A DNA stretch of 64,000 bases from Actinomadura physcomitrii (GTDB taxonomy: Bacteria > Actinomycetota > Actinomycetes > Streptosporangiales > Streptosporangiaceae): NCBI RefSeq assembly GCF_008923205.2, contig NZ_WBMS02000037.1:40154-104153 (forward strand), given 5' to 3'. Below are positions 42,231-51,350 of the stretch, piece by piece (within the stretch, counting starts at the first letter, position 1; each line of letters opens with the position of its first letter). Made by a program: the position numbers and the translations under genes. The notes beneath the pieces are model-generated. The model saw only the letters and a program-made list of their open reading frames with translations. It searched no databases and was not told the DNA's origin.

Positions 42231-42255
42231 ATAGTTGATTTACTAAACCAACTAT
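42231..42255. promoter_or_regulatory. 25 bp MarR operator palindrome
   Basis: Arms ATAGTTGATTTA (42231-42242) and TAAACCAACTAT (42244-42255) are inverted with one mismatch around a central C. It is AT-rich against a very GC-rich background and 15 bp before the MarR start, so autoregulation is expected. It lies 200 bp from the CrtD-like start on the other strand, so control of the carotenoid genes is also possible. Confidence 0.7.
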
Positions 42256-42270
42256 CAGTAGGGTACGGCC

Positions 42271-42756
42271 ATGCCACCACGCGAAGAGGGAGTCCAGCGC
42301 CTGACCGAGGCGCTGTTCGCGGTCCTGGAGAACATGCGGCGCGCGCGCAGGGCGATCCCCGACGCCGCCGCGCTCGCCGTCCTGCAGGTCGTCGGCGCCG
42401 CCCAGCGGGACGACCCCTCCGGGGGCGTCCGCCCCTCGCAGATCGCCGACCGGCTCGAGGTGCACCGCTCGGCCGTCACCCACCAGCTGCGGACGCTGAC
42501 CAAGGCCGGGTACATCACCGCGAGCCCCGATCCGGCCGACCGGCGGGCGTCGATCCTCACCCTCACCGATGCCGGGCGCGAGACGGTCGACCGGCTCACC
42601 CGGCAGGGCAAGACCCGGTTCGCCTCCTTCGTCGCGGACTGGACCGACGAGGAGGTCACGGAACTGGCCCGCCTGCTGGAGAAGTTCCGCGCCTCCGCAC
42701 AGGCCGTCAACGAGAAAGAGCCGCCTCCCAGCGCCCCCGGCTGGAAAGGCCGCTAA
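42271..42756 (+). CDS. MarR-family transcriptional regulator
   Basis: 161 residues. Winged helix-turn-helix (approx. 50-115): RPSQIADRLEVHRSAVTHQLRTLTKAGYI and the wing DPADRRASILTLTDAGRE with the usual D-x-R-D/R pattern. Helices at both ends form the dimer. AGGG lies 7 nt upstream of the ATG, and the 25 bp palindrome is immediately upstream. It is followed 10 bp later by a TTG-started membrane protein gene, so the two form an operon. The effector is probably a small phenolic or hydrophobic compound, as for many MarR proteins. Confidence 0.9.
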   Translation: MPPREEGVQRLTEALFAVLENMRRARRAIPDAAALAVLQVVGAAQRDDPSGGVRPSQIADRLEVHRSAVTHQLRTLTKAGYITASPDPADRRASILTLTDAGRETVDRLTRQGKTRFASFVADWTDEEVTELARLLEKFRASAQAVNEKEPPPSAPGWKGR

Positions 42757-42766
42757 GGAGCACCCG

Positions 42767-43474
42767 TTGAAGCGTCTCGCCACCCTCCTCCCCCTGCTGC
42801 TCGATCTGGTGGTCCCGACCGCCGGCTACTTCCTGCTGCACGCCCTGGGCATGGACGACGTCCGGGCGCTCACCGTCGCGGGCTCGGCCGCCGCCGTCAC
42901 CACGGCCGTCAACAGCGTCCGCAGGCGCCGCGCCGACCTGCTCGGCGCCCTGGTCTGCGCGGAACTGGTCCTGTCGGTCGGGCTCGCCCTGGCCACCGAC
43001 AGCCCGCGGCTCGTCCTGGCCCGCGGCGCGCTCTACCTCGCCATCGGCGGAGGGGCGCTGCTGGCCTCGGGCGCGGCCGGGCGCCCGATCACCTACCCCG
43101 CGGCCGAGCCGATGGCCACCAAGGGCGACCCCGTGCGCGCCCGCGCGTACGCGGCGGTGTGGGACCGCTCGGCCGAGTTCCGGCGCATCCACATCCGCCT
43201 CAGCTCGTCCGTGGGGATCGGGATGCTGGCCTACGCCGTCCTGCGCCTGGTCATCATCTTCACCGCCGCCTCGGTCGCCGACGCGGTCTGGGCCCAGGAG
43301 GTGCCCGGGATCGTCCTGCTCGCCGGAGCGCTGGGCCTGATCCGCCTCCAGGTGCCCAAGCTGAGGCGGATCGTCGACGCCGAAGAGGCGGCCCTGCCCT
43401 CCGGCGGCCGAACCCCGCACGCGGCCGGAACCGGCGACCGGGCGCAGCTCAGCGGGAACAGGGACAGCAGATGA
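42767..43474 (+). CDS. VC0807-like integral membrane protein
   Basis: 235 residues from TTG 42767. AAGGAG exactly 6 nt before this TTG decides the start; no ATG/GTG fits. Six or so membrane segments: LLPLLLDLVVPTAGYFLLHA, ALTVAGSAAAVTTAVNSV, LVCAELVLSVGLALATDS, then GIGMLAYAVLRLVIIFTAAS. The central RARAYAAVWDRSAEFRR block is typical of the VC0807 family. Function unknown; these proteins often accompany MarR/TetR regulators. Codirectional with the MarR gene. Confidence 0.8.
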   Translation: MKRLATLLPLLLDLVVPTAGYFLLHALGMDDVRALTVAGSAAAVTTAVNSVRRRRADLLGALVCAELVLSVGLALATDSPRLVLARGALYLAIGGGALLASGAAGRPITYPAAEPMATKGDPVRARAYAAVWDRSAEFRRIHIRLSSSVGIGMLAYAVLRLVIIFTAASVADAVWAQEVPGIVLLAGALGLIRLQVPKLRRIVDAEEAALPSGGRTPHAAGTGDRAQLSGNRDSR

Positions 43475-43514
43475 CCGGGCCGCGGGCCGCCTCACCGGAC
43501 GCCTTCGGACGCGG

Positions 43515-44093
43515 TCACGAGGAGGGTGCGGGCTTTCTCGCGGTGAAGCGGAATTGGTGGGCGTTCGACCGGTGCACGGTGACGTCCGCGAATCCGGCAG
43601 CGTGCAGGCGCGCTTCGAGAGTGTCGGGGTCGACGGGGACATAGGTGTCGCCGCGATGCCCTTGCCGGATCATTTCGGTGTCGAGCGAGTCGACGCCGAT
43701 CAGTGCGGCACCGGGCCTCAGAAGACGGCTGAGCCGGGCGAACAACTCGTCCTGAGCCTGCGGCGACTCCATGTGGTGCAGCATCGAGAAACACGTCCCG
43801 GCGGTGAACCGGCCCTCTTCGAGTTCGACGGTCCGGGCGTCGCCCTGAATGATCTCCGCGTTGCTTCCGCGAAGGCGTTCGCGCAGTCCGGCGGCGAGGT
43901 CGGGATCCACCTCGACCGCCGTTACCCGGCCGGTCGTTTCCAGGAGCAGGTCGGTCGTGAGACCGGGCCCCGGACCGATCTCCAGCACGTCGTCACCGAG
44001 GTCGGCGACGCGCCGCAGCCAGGGAAGCAGATCGGTGCGCAACGTCTCGGCCCACGCGGGGCTCGCCAGGTAGGACAGGTGGGATTCGTTCAT
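43515..44093 (-). CDS. Class I SAM-dependent methyltransferase
   Basis: 192 residues from ATG 44093. Motif I EIGPGPG (38-44), acidic VTAVEVDPDLA, IQGDART, and FSMLHHMESPQAQDELFARLSRLLRPGAALIG as motif post-II/III, a UbiE/Methyltransf_11 layout. Small-molecule methyltransferase; the acceptor is unknown. Divergent from the AraC gene with only a 22 bp gap between starts, so the two probably share a promoter region and the AraC protein may control it. Confidence 0.87.
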   Translation of the reverse strand: MNESHLSYLASPAWAETLRTDLLPWLRRVADLGDDVLEIGPGPGLTTDLLLETTGRVTAVEVDPDLAAGLRERLRGSNAEIIQGDARTVELEEGRFTAGTCFSMLHHMESPQAQDELFARLSRLLRPGAALIGVDSLDTEMIRQGHRGDTYVPVDPDTLEARLHAAGFADVTVHRSNAHQFRFTARKPAPSS

Positions 44094-44115
44094 GCGACAT
44101 TGGTACCGTTCGGGC

Positions 44116-44964
44116 ATGGCAGCCGGCTCTGCAGAAACGGCCGTTCTCGCGCCTTCGGCGGCCAATGTCAGGCGGGTGGTGCCCGGGCGGTACGGCGGGA
44201 TGGCCGCCGGGTCCTACGCCTTCGAAGGCGATCTGCGCGATCTTCCGCCGGATATGCCGTGGCACTCGCACGATCTTCACCAATTGGAATACGCCTTCGA
44301 AGGCGTCGTGCTGCTGGAGACCGCCGTGGCGCGCTACCGCCTCCCGCCGCGCCAGGCCGTGTGGATTCCCGCGGGGCTGGCGCACAAGAGCACCTTCGCG
44401 GCGGCCAAGACCGTGTCGGTGTTCTTCGAGCCGTCCCTCGTGCACGACCGGGCGGGCCGCGCCCGCGTCCTGCCGGTGGAGCCGGTGCTCCGCGAAATGA
44501 TGATCTATGCGCTGCGCTGGCGCATCGACCGGACGTCCAGCGACCCGGTCGCCGACAGCTACTTCGAGACCCTGGCCCATCTGGTGTCGGACGGGCTGCG
44601 GTACGAACTGCCCTTCTACCTTCCCACCAGCACCGATCCGCTCGTCGCCGCCGTGATGCGCCATACCGACGACCATCTGGACACCGTCGACCTCCGCCAG
44701 GTCTGCGAAGCGGTCCGCGTCTCGGAACGGACCCTGCGCCGCCGGTTCCACGCGTCCACCGGGATGACCTGGCGGCAGTACGCCCTGCACAGCAGGATCC
44801 TGCACGCGATGACGCTGCTCGTCGATCAGGAGGCCACGATCACGAGCGTCGCCACCGCCGTCGGTTTCGACAGCGCCAGTGCCTTCAGCCGGGCCTTCCA
44901 GAGCTACACGGGACGCACGCCCACCGCGTTCCGGCAGAACAGAGACCCTGCGACGAGCACCTGA
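44116..44964 (+). CDS. AraC-family transcriptional regulator with cupin sensor domain
   Basis: 282 residues from ATG 44116 (an alternative ATG-like start 8 codons up would overlap the methyltransferase start). The N-terminal cupin (approx. 30-110) has MPWHSHDLHQLEYAFEG and RLPPRQAVWIPAGLAHKSTF. The C-terminal double helix-turn-helix has LRQVCEAVRVSERTLRRRFHASTGMTWRQY and ATAVGFDSASAFSRAFQSYTGRTPTAFR. It likely senses a small ligand and activates the divergent methyltransferase. No ribosome site: possibly leaderless. Confidence 0.88.
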   Translation: MAAGSAETAVLAPSAANVRRVVPGRYGGMAAGSYAFEGDLRDLPPDMPWHSHDLHQLEYAFEGVVLLETAVARYRLPPRQAVWIPAGLAHKSTFAAAKTVSVFFEPSLVHDRAGRARVLPVEPVLREMMIYALRWRIDRTSSDPVADSYFETLAHLVSDGLRYELPFYLPTSTDPLVAAVMRHTDDHLDTVDLRQVCEAVRVSERTLRRRFHASTGMTWRQYALHSRILHAMTLLVDQEATITSVATAVGFDSASAFSRAFQSYTGRTPTAFRQNRDPATST

Positions 44965-45153
44965 ACCCGTGTGGTCGGCCCAGGACGAGGCGGGGGCTGC
45001 TGGAGCGGGACACGCACACGAACATGCAGTTGCCGGCCGCCTGCTTCACCGGCCGCTGAACCTGCGCCTGGTGAAGAGCACGGCCTTCCCGTCCGGGGTC
45101 CTCGAGCTGGTGTACGCGCCGGCCGCCGAGTAGGGCCGGTGGTCCAAGGCGCG

Positions 45154-47181
45154 ATGAGCACTGTCGGTGGGGTCGCGTTTAATCGGAGCGTGGACGTTGA
45201 AGAGCGCATCGCGGAGCTGGCCGCCGAGGTCAGGCGGCTGAACGACCTGTACTACGGCGCCGGCGACAGCCCCCTGCCGGACGCGGACTACGACGCGCTG
45301 AAGGACGAGCTGGCGGCGCTCGTCGCCGAGCATCCCGAGCTGGAGCCGGCCGACAGCCCGCTCGGCAAGGTCAACGCGCCGGCCGAGCTGACCGGCCCGA
45401 CCGTGCGCCATGCGCGGCCGATGCTGTCGCTGGGGAAGGCGACGAGCGAGGAGCAGATCCGCGCGTTCTGCGAGCGCTTCGGCGGCCAGGTGTTCCGCGT
45501 GTCGGAGAAGCTCGACGGGCTCTCGCTCAGCGTCGTCTACACCGATGGCCGGCTCGACTATGTCGCCACCCGCGGCACCGGGGCGGTCGGCGAGCTGGTG
45601 ACCGAGAAGGTGCGCCACGTGATCCCGGGGCTGCCCGCCGCGATCCGGGCGCCCGGACGTGTCGAGGTCCGCGGCGAGGCGGTGATGCTGCGGTCGGTGT
45701 GGGCCGCCTACAACGAGGCGCACCCGGACAAGACGCTGACCAACCCGCGCTCGGGCGCCGCAGGGACGCTGGTGCTGAAGGACCCGGAGGCGGCCGCGCA
45801 GGCCAGGCGGGTGCTGCGGTTCTACGCGTTCGGCGCCGACCGCGACGGCGACGCCATCGAGATCCCGGACGGTTTCGAGCCGGTCGCGCAGTACGTGTGC
45901 GGCACCGCCGACGAGGTGGTGGCCGCGATCGAGGAGATCGGCGGCCGCCGCGACGGGCTGGACTACGACATCGACGGCGCGGTCGTGCGGCTGCACGAGC
46001 CCGCGGCGTTCGACGCGGCGGGCTTCAACAGCGCCGAGCCGCGCGGCGCGATCGCGTTCAAGTACCCGCCGGAGGAGAAGCTGACGACGCTGCTGTCGGT
46101 CGAGTGGCCGGTCGGCAAGATCGGCCGGGTCCCGCCGCGCGCGAAGGTCGCGCCGGTGTTCGTCGGCGGCGTGACGGTGGAGAACATCACCCTGCACAAC
46201 CCGCGCCTGATCCGCGAGCGCGACCTGCGGATCGGCGACACGGTGGCGGTGGTGCGGCGCGGCGACGTGATCCCGTTCGCGGGCCGCTCGCTGCCGGAGC
46301 GGCGCGACGGGAGCGAGGTCGAGATCGTCCCGCCGGCGCACTGCCCGTCGTGCGGTTCGGAGCTGGAGGTCCGCGGCACCGGCGAGGAGCGCTGGTGCCT
46401 GAACCTGCAGTGCCCGGCGCAGGCGACGCGGCGGCTGATGCACTGGGCGTCGCGGCAGGCGGCCGACATGGAGGGCGTCGGCGACGTCTGGATCGAGAAG
46501 CTCGCCGAGGAGGGCGTGCTCAGGCGCCGCAGCGACCTGTACGACCTGACGGCCGGGCAGCTGCTCGGCTACGAGCGGATGGGCGAGGTCAGCGCCCGGA
46601 ACATGGTCGAGTCGATCGCGTCGTCCAAGGGCATGGGGCTGCGCCGGGCGCTGATCGGGCTGGCGATCCCGATGGCGTCCGAGGGCACGGCCAAGCGGCT
46701 GTGCCTGGCCGGGTACGAGCGCATCGAGGACGTCGCGGCGGCCACCGTCGAGGACCTGGTGGCGATCCGCGACATCGGGCCGAAGGTCGCCGAGAGCATC
46801 GTGGCGTTCTTCGCCCGCCCGGACGTCCGGGAGGAGATCGCGGCGCTGCGCGAACGCGGCGTGAACCTCGACGTCCTGGACGAGGACCGGCCGGTCGACG
46901 CGGCGGCCGCGGGCGACTCGCCGCTCAAGGGGAGGTCCGTCGTGATCACCGGCGCGTTCACCGACCCGCGCTCGGGCGCCAAGATCAGCCGGCCGGACGT
47001 GACGCGCCTGGTCGAGCAGGCGGCGGCGACGACCGCCTCGTCGGTGTCGGCGAGCACCGACTACCTGCTGGCGGGCGCCAACGTGGGCGCCGCGAAGACC
47101 GGCAAGGCCGAGAAGCTCGGCGTCACGGTCGTCCGGCAGGACGAGCTGTGGCGCTGGCTCGCCGAGGCCGGGGTCGTCTGA
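45154..47181 (+). CDS. ligA: NAD-dependent DNA ligase, LigA paralogue
   Basis: 675 residues from ATG 45154 (AAGG 4 nt before). A leaderless GTG at 45190, 6 nt after a TTTAAT -10-like box, is an alternative. Order: Ia/adenylation domain with nucleotidylated Lys119 (SEKLDGLSL), VATRGTG, VEVRGEAVM, TNPRSGAAGTLVLKDP; OB fold (GVTVENITLHNPRLI); Cys4 zinc finger (CPSCGSELEV, WCLNLQCP); HhH repeats; C-terminal BRCT (SVVITGAFTDPRSGAKISR). Canonical TRGDG is TRGTG and KxDGLA is KLDGLS, so it is diverged from the housekeeping enzyme. It seals nicks; paired with an ATP-dependent ligase next door. Confidence 0.88.
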   Translation: MSTVGGVAFNRSVDVEERIAELAAEVRRLNDLYYGAGDSPLPDADYDALKDELAALVAEHPELEPADSPLGKVNAPAELTGPTVRHARPMLSLGKATSEEQIRAFCERFGGQVFRVSEKLDGLSLSVVYTDGRLDYVATRGTGAVGELVTEKVRHVIPGLPAAIRAPGRVEVRGEAVMLRSVWAAYNEAHPDKTLTNPRSGAAGTLVLKDPEAAAQARRVLRFYAFGADRDGDAIEIPDGFEPVAQYVCGTADEVVAAIEEIGGRRDGLDYDIDGAVVRLHEPAAFDAAGFNSAEPRGAIAFKYPPEEKLTTLLSVEWPVGKIGRVPPRAKVAPVFVGGVTVENITLHNPRLIRERDLRIGDTVAVVRRGDVIPFAGRSLPERRDGSEVEIVPPAHCPSCGSELEVRGTGEERWCLNLQCPAQATRRLMHWASRQAADMEGVGDVWIEKLAEEGVLRRRSDLYDLTAGQLLGYERMGEVSARNMVESIASSKGMGLRRALIGLAIPMASEGTAKRLCLAGYERIEDVAAATVEDLVAIRDIGPKVAESIVAFFARPDVREEIAALRERGVNLDVLDEDRPVDAAAAGDSPLKGRSVVITGAFTDPRSGAKISRPDVTRLVEQAAATTASSVSASTDYLLAGANVGAAKTGKAEKLGVTVVRQDELWRWLAEAGVV

Positions 47182-47300
47182 CGCAGCCGCGCCCGTCACG
47201 CCTAGGTGGGCAATGGGCCGGGCATGCCGCGGTCAAGAATCCCGTGGCCGCGCTGTCCGTGCCGGCGTTGCGGGTAGCCGCCCTTCAGGGGGTGGCGGCT

Positions 47301-48308
47301 ATGCGCATCGGTGGGCCTGTCGTCCCGATGGCGGCGACGGCGATCGACCGCGTTCCGGACGAGGCGGCCTGTCCCGGCGGGTGCCGGTACGAGCCCAAGT
47401 GGGACGGGTTCCGCGCGCTGGCGGTCGTGAACGACAAGGGCGGCGTGCGGCTGTGGTCGCGGCGGCTGAAGAGCCTCAACGACGCGTTCCCCGAGGTCGT
47501 GCTCGCCGTCTTCGACGCGCTGCCGCCGGGGACCGTGGTCGACGGCGAGATCGTCCGCTGGGGACGTGACGGGCGCCTGGACTTCGCGGCGTTGCAGCGG
47601 CGGCATGTCGCCGGACGCCGCCGCCGCGAGCTCGCGCTGACCGAACCGTGCCATTACGTGGTGTTCGACGTGCTGGAGACCGGTGGGACCGACCACCGGC
47701 CCAGGCCGCTGTCCGAGCGCCGCAACATCCTCGAACACCTCCTGTCCGGCGTGCCGGACACCTCCCCGATCGTGCTGTGCCCGCAGCTGCGCGACGCGGG
47801 CGAGGCCCGGGTGTGGTTCGAGATCCTGCCCGCGCAGGGCATCGAGGGCCTCGTCGTCAAGGCCGCGTCGGGCCGCTACCAGGAGGGCAGGCGCGGCTGG
47901 TGGAAGGTCAAGCACCGCACCACCACCGAAGCCGTCGTCGGCGGCGTCACGGGCGGCGCCGCCGCCCCGGAGACGCTGATCCTCGGCCGTCACCGGCCCG
48001 ACGGGCGGCTGCGCGTCGTCGGGCGCTCCGGTCCGCTGCCGCCGGCCGCGCGCCGCGAACTCGCCGGCCTGCTGACGCCCGCCGGGGACGACCACCCGTG
48101 GCCAGCGGTCCTGCCGCCCGGCTGGGCCGGCGGACTGCCCGGGACGGAGGCGCCGACCCCGTACGTCCGGGTCGTCCCGGACCTCGTCGTCGAGATCAGC
48201 GTGGACGCCGCGGCGGAGCACGGCCGGTGGCGCCACTCGGTGCGGTACGTCCGGACGCGCACCGACCTGCACCCGATGCAGATCCCCAAGGACCTCCACC
48301 TGGAGTGA
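47301..48308 (+). CDS. ATP-dependent DNA ligase (LigC/LigD-ligase-like)
   Basis: 335 residues from ATG 47301. Adenylation domain with catalytic Lys33 in RYEPKWDGFRAL (motif I), LWSRRLKSLNDAFPEVV, VVDGEIVRW (motif III), YVVFDVLETGG, GIEGLVVKAASGRY (motif IV) and WWKVKHRTT (motif V). The OB fold follows, ending with VVPDLVVEISVDAAAEHGRWRHSVRYVRTRTD. Size matches stand-alone actinobacterial ligases of the LigC type used in repair. It begins 119 bp after the NAD-dependent ligase on the same strand, an unusual pairing. Confidence 0.88.
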   Translation: MRIGGPVVPMAATAIDRVPDEAACPGGCRYEPKWDGFRALAVVNDKGGVRLWSRRLKSLNDAFPEVVLAVFDALPPGTVVDGEIVRWGRDGRLDFAALQRRHVAGRRRRELALTEPCHYVVFDVLETGGTDHRPRPLSERRNILEHLLSGVPDTSPIVLCPQLRDAGEARVWFEILPAQGIEGLVVKAASGRYQEGRRGWWKVKHRTTTEAVVGGVTGGAAAPETLILGRHRPDGRLRVVGRSGPLPPAARRELAGLLTPAGDDHPWPAVLPPGWAGGLPGTEAPTPYVRVVPDLVVEISVDAAAEHGRWRHSVRYVRTRTDLHPMQIPKDLHLE

Positions 48309-48342
48309 CCCGCGGCGCCACCGGGATCGGAGGCCGGTGGCC

Positions 48343-50370
48343 CTACGGCCGGGCGCGGGCCAGCAGGAGGGTGACGTCGTCTTCGGCGGCGCTCGTCACC
48401 ATGGCGCCGATCACGCTGGTGCAGAGGCGGTCCAGCGGGACGCCGGTCCGGGCCAGGGCGGCGCCGAGGCGCCGCATGCCGTCGTCGAGGTCGGCGTCGC
48501 GGCGCTCGATGAGGCCGTCGGTGTACAGGGCCAGCAGGGCCCCGTCGCCGAGGTCGAACTCGGCGGACTCGTGCGCGCCGAGGCCGAGCCCGATCGGGGT
48601 GCCCGCCGGGAGGTCGGGGAAGAACACGCCGCCGCCGGGACGGACGATCGCGGGCGGGAGGTGCCCGGCCGACGCCATGGCGCAGCGCCGGGTGGCCGGG
48701 TCGTAGACGGCGTAAAGGCAGGTCGCGGCGATGGGCGACAGCGCGCCCTGCTCCTCCTCGTCCTGGCGGGCGTACAGCTCGTCGAGGCGGGCGAGCAGTT
48801 CGGCCGGGGGGAGGCCGAGGTAGGCCAGCGTCCGCATGGCGGTGCGCAGGCGCCCCATGCTCGCGGCGGCGTCGATCCCGTGTCCGGTCACGTCCCCCAC
48901 CACCAGGGCGAGGCGGGAGTCGGGCAGCGGGATCGTGTCGTACCAGTCGCCGCCGACGCCCTGGTGGACGTCGGACGGCAGGTAGCGCGAGGCCAGGTCC
49001 ATCACGTCCCCGCCGCACAGCCTGCGTGGCAGGAGCCGGCGTTGCAGGGCGAGGGACGCGTCGTGCTCGCGGGTGTACTGGCGCGCGTTGTCCAGGCTCA
49101 GCGCGGCGCGGGCCGCCAGCTCCTCGGCGAGCACGAGGTCGTCCCGGGTGAACTGGGCCTTGTTGTCGGTGCGGACGAACACGGCGATGCCGAGGAGGCT
49201 GCCGCGGGCCCGCAGCGGGACGATGATCAGCGTGTGCATGCCCATGGCGCTGATGACCCGGGCGCGGTGCGGGTCCTCGTCGAGCCAGCTGCCGGGCGCG
49301 GTGTTCATCTCCGGCTCGAAGTACGAGCGGCCCGTGGCGAGGACCTTGGTGAACGGGGATCCGGGCGGCACGTAGACCGGCTGCCCCAGCGGCCACAGCG
49401 CCTCGGGGACGCCCTCATGGATCGAGGTGAGGCCCGCGCGGCGGAACACCGGGATCCCGTTCTGGTTGGCCGCGAGCCGCTCGAGCGGCTCGGTCCCGGG
49501 CAGGACGGCCTCGGTGAGGTCGACGGTGGCGTAGTCGGCGAACGCCGGGACGGCGAGGTCGGTGAGCTCCTGCGCGGTCCGCTGGACGTCGAGGGTGGTG
49601 CCGATCTGGACGCTGGCCCGGCGGAGCAGGGCCAGCCGCTCGCGCGCCCTGCTGTTGGTGATGTCGATGGCCATCAGGCAGACCCCGAGCGGACGCGAGT
49701 CGAGGGCCTCCACGCGGAACAGGAAGGTCGAGAACGTGCGTTCCCGGCCCGTCCCGCCCCACCGGGATTCGCGGTCCAGGACCGGGTCTCCGCCGTCGAG
49801 CACCTCGCGGATGAGTTCCGGCGGGACGAGGGGGTCGTCCTCGCCGCGCGCCTCGGGCAGCGGCCGGCCGGCCTCGAAGCAGGGGAAGAAGCCCTCCAGC
49901 CGCTGCGCCTGCTCGTTCCGCCAGACCGAGCGCAGGTCGGTGTCCCAGACGACCATCACGACGGGGGCCGCGCTGAGCAGCGGTTCCAGCACGGACGTGC
50001 CGAGGGTGAGGGCGGAGGCGGGGATCGCCGCGATCACCCAGGCGGGCGCCCCGTCCGGGGTGGTGATCCGGATCCGCTCGAGGTGCGTGACGATCTGGTC
50101 ACCGTCGTGGTGGCGCAGGTCGACCATGCCGATCCGGTAGTCGTCGTCGCCGTGCCCGCCGTGCCACGTCCAGATCCGGGTCGCGCGGTCGCGCTCCATG
50201 CGCAGGTCCGTGCCCGGCCGGCCGAGGATCTCCGCGGCCGGGTAGCCGAGGATCTCTTCAGCGGCCTTGGACCATCCGACCACGTCGCCGCGGGCGTCGA
50301 GCACGGCGACCGCGGGGACGGGCGAGTCGCTGCCGTGCTCCCAGATGTCGCTGCGGGCCATGTGCCCCAT
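48343..50370 (-). CDS. PAS-GAF-SpoIIE (PP2C) phosphatase
   Basis: 675 residues (start ATG 50370 or 50361; neither has a good ribosome site). PAS-like domain first (approx. 15-75: VAVLDARGDVVGWSKAAEEILGY), a second PAS-like segment (VWDTDLRSVWRNEQAQRLEGF), a GAF domain (approx. 270-420: MGMHTLIIVPLRARGSLLGI) and a C-terminal SpoIIE/RsbU-type PP2C phosphatase (VGGDWYDTIPLPDSRLALVVGDVTGHGI, LYTDGLIERRDADLDDG). Such proteins dephosphorylate anti-anti-sigma factors in response to signals. No partner anti-sigma gene is adjacent. Confidence 0.9.
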   Translation of the reverse strand: MGHMARSDIWEHGSDSPVPAVAVLDARGDVVGWSKAAEEILGYPAAEILGRPGTDLRMERDRATRIWTWHGGHGDDDYRIGMVDLRHHDGDQIVTHLERIRITTPDGAPAWVIAAIPASALTLGTSVLEPLLSAAPVVMVVWDTDLRSVWRNEQAQRLEGFFPCFEAGRPLPEARGEDDPLVPPELIREVLDGGDPVLDRESRWGGTGRERTFSTFLFRVEALDSRPLGVCLMAIDITNSRARERLALLRRASVQIGTTLDVQRTAQELTDLAVPAFADYATVDLTEAVLPGTEPLERLAANQNGIPVFRRAGLTSIHEGVPEALWPLGQPVYVPPGSPFTKVLATGRSYFEPEMNTAPGSWLDEDPHRARVISAMGMHTLIIVPLRARGSLLGIAVFVRTDNKAQFTRDDLVLAEELAARAALSLDNARQYTREHDASLALQRRLLPRRLCGGDVMDLASRYLPSDVHQGVGGDWYDTIPLPDSRLALVVGDVTGHGIDAAASMGRLRTAMRTLAYLGLPPAELLARLDELYARQDEEEQGALSPIAATCLYAVYDPATRRCAMASAGHLPPAIVRPGGGVFFPDLPAGTPIGLGLGAHESAEFDLGDGALLALYTDGLIERRDADLDDGMRRLGAALARTGVPLDRLCTSVIGAMVTSAAEDDVTLLLARARP

Positions 50371-50443
50371 ACAACCACGCGCCCTCTTCGGCCATGGCAC
50401 CTGACCTGCGGTGATCCGCTTCGCAGGGTCCGCGGCCGCGGGC

Positions 50444-51340
50444 TCACGCGGGTGCGTGCGGGACGAGCCGCCGGACGACGGACACCGCCCGGGCGAGGTG
50501 GGGTTCGGTCCGGCCGGTCCGGTGGGCGATGGCCAGGTCGACGGTGACGGCGGGACGCGCGAGGGGGCGGAAGACGACGCCGTCGAGGTCCAGGGCCGTC
50601 ACCGGCTCCGGGACGACCGCCGCGCCGAGCCCGCCCGCGACGAGGGTGACCAGGGTGGAGGTCTCGCCGACCTCGTGCCGGATCCGGGGTTCGACGGCGG
50701 CGTCGCGGAAGAGGCCGAGCACGACGTCGTACATGACGGAGCGGCGGTCCGCGGAGTGCACGATGAGGTCGGCGCCCGCGAGGTCGGCGACCTCCACCCG
50801 GCGGAGCGCGGCGAGCGGGTGGTCGGCGGGGACGGCGACGACGAGCCGGTCGCGGCGCAGCGGCAGGACGGTGAGGGACAGGTCGGCGATCGGGGGGCGC
50901 AGCAGCGCGAGGTCGATCTCTCCGGCGCGCAGCGCGGCGGCCTGGTCGGGCACGAGCATCTCGCCGCGGAAGGAGAAGTCGACGCCGGGCAGCTCGCGGG
51001 ACAGGCCGCGGGAGATGGCGGGCAGCAGGCTGTAGGTGGCGGAGCCGACGCAGCCGATCGTGAGGTGGCCGACGGTTCCGGCCGCGATGCGGCGGGCCTC
51101 GTGCGCGGCCTCGTCGACCTCGGCGAGGATCGCGCGGGCGCGGGCGAGGTAGCCGCGGCCCGCGTCGGTGAGGTCGACCCGGCGGGTGCTGCGGTGCAGG
51201 AGCTCGACACCGAGGTCGCTCTCCAGGCGGCGGATCGCCTGTGACAGCGGCGGCTGGGCCATGCTGAGCCGGTCGGCGGCGCGGCCGAAGTGGAGTTCCT
51301 CGGCGACGGCGACGAAGTACCGCAGGTGGCGGAGATCCAT
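50444..51340 (-). CDS. LysR-family regulator of the pca operon
   Basis: 298 residues. N-terminal helix-turn-helix (MDLRHLRYFVAVAEELHFGRAADRLSMAQPPLSQAIRRLE) and the LysR substrate-binding domain (GHLTIGCVGSATYSLLPAIS, LALLRPPIADL, TLVAGGLGAAVVPE). The AQPPLSQ recognition helix is the CatR/BenM-like version. Divergent from pcaF-pcaI-pcaJ with a 72 bp gap holding an inverted repeat. It probably activates the operon with a beta-ketoadipate pathway intermediate as coinducer. Confidence 0.9.
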   Translation of the reverse strand: MDLRHLRYFVAVAEELHFGRAADRLSMAQPPLSQAIRRLESDLGVELLHRSTRRVDLTDAGRGYLARARAILAEVDEAAHEARRIAAGTVGHLTIGCVGSATYSLLPAISRGLSRELPGVDFSFRGEMLVPDQAAALRAGEIDLALLRPPIADLSLTVLPLRRDRLVVAVPADHPLAALRRVEVADLAGADLIVHSADRRSVMYDVVLGLFRDAAVEPRIRHEVGETSTLVTLVAGGLGAAVVPEPVTALDLDGVVFRPLARPAVTVDLAIAHRTGRTEPHLARAVSVVRRLVPHAPA

Positions 51341-51350
51341 ATTGTCTGCA

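Noticed and set aside
45059..45133. Short protein-like frame before the LigA paralogue (NLRLVKSTAFPSGVLELVY)
   Set aside because: Fewer than 30 codons make sense and there is no start; may be a remnant but cannot be supported.
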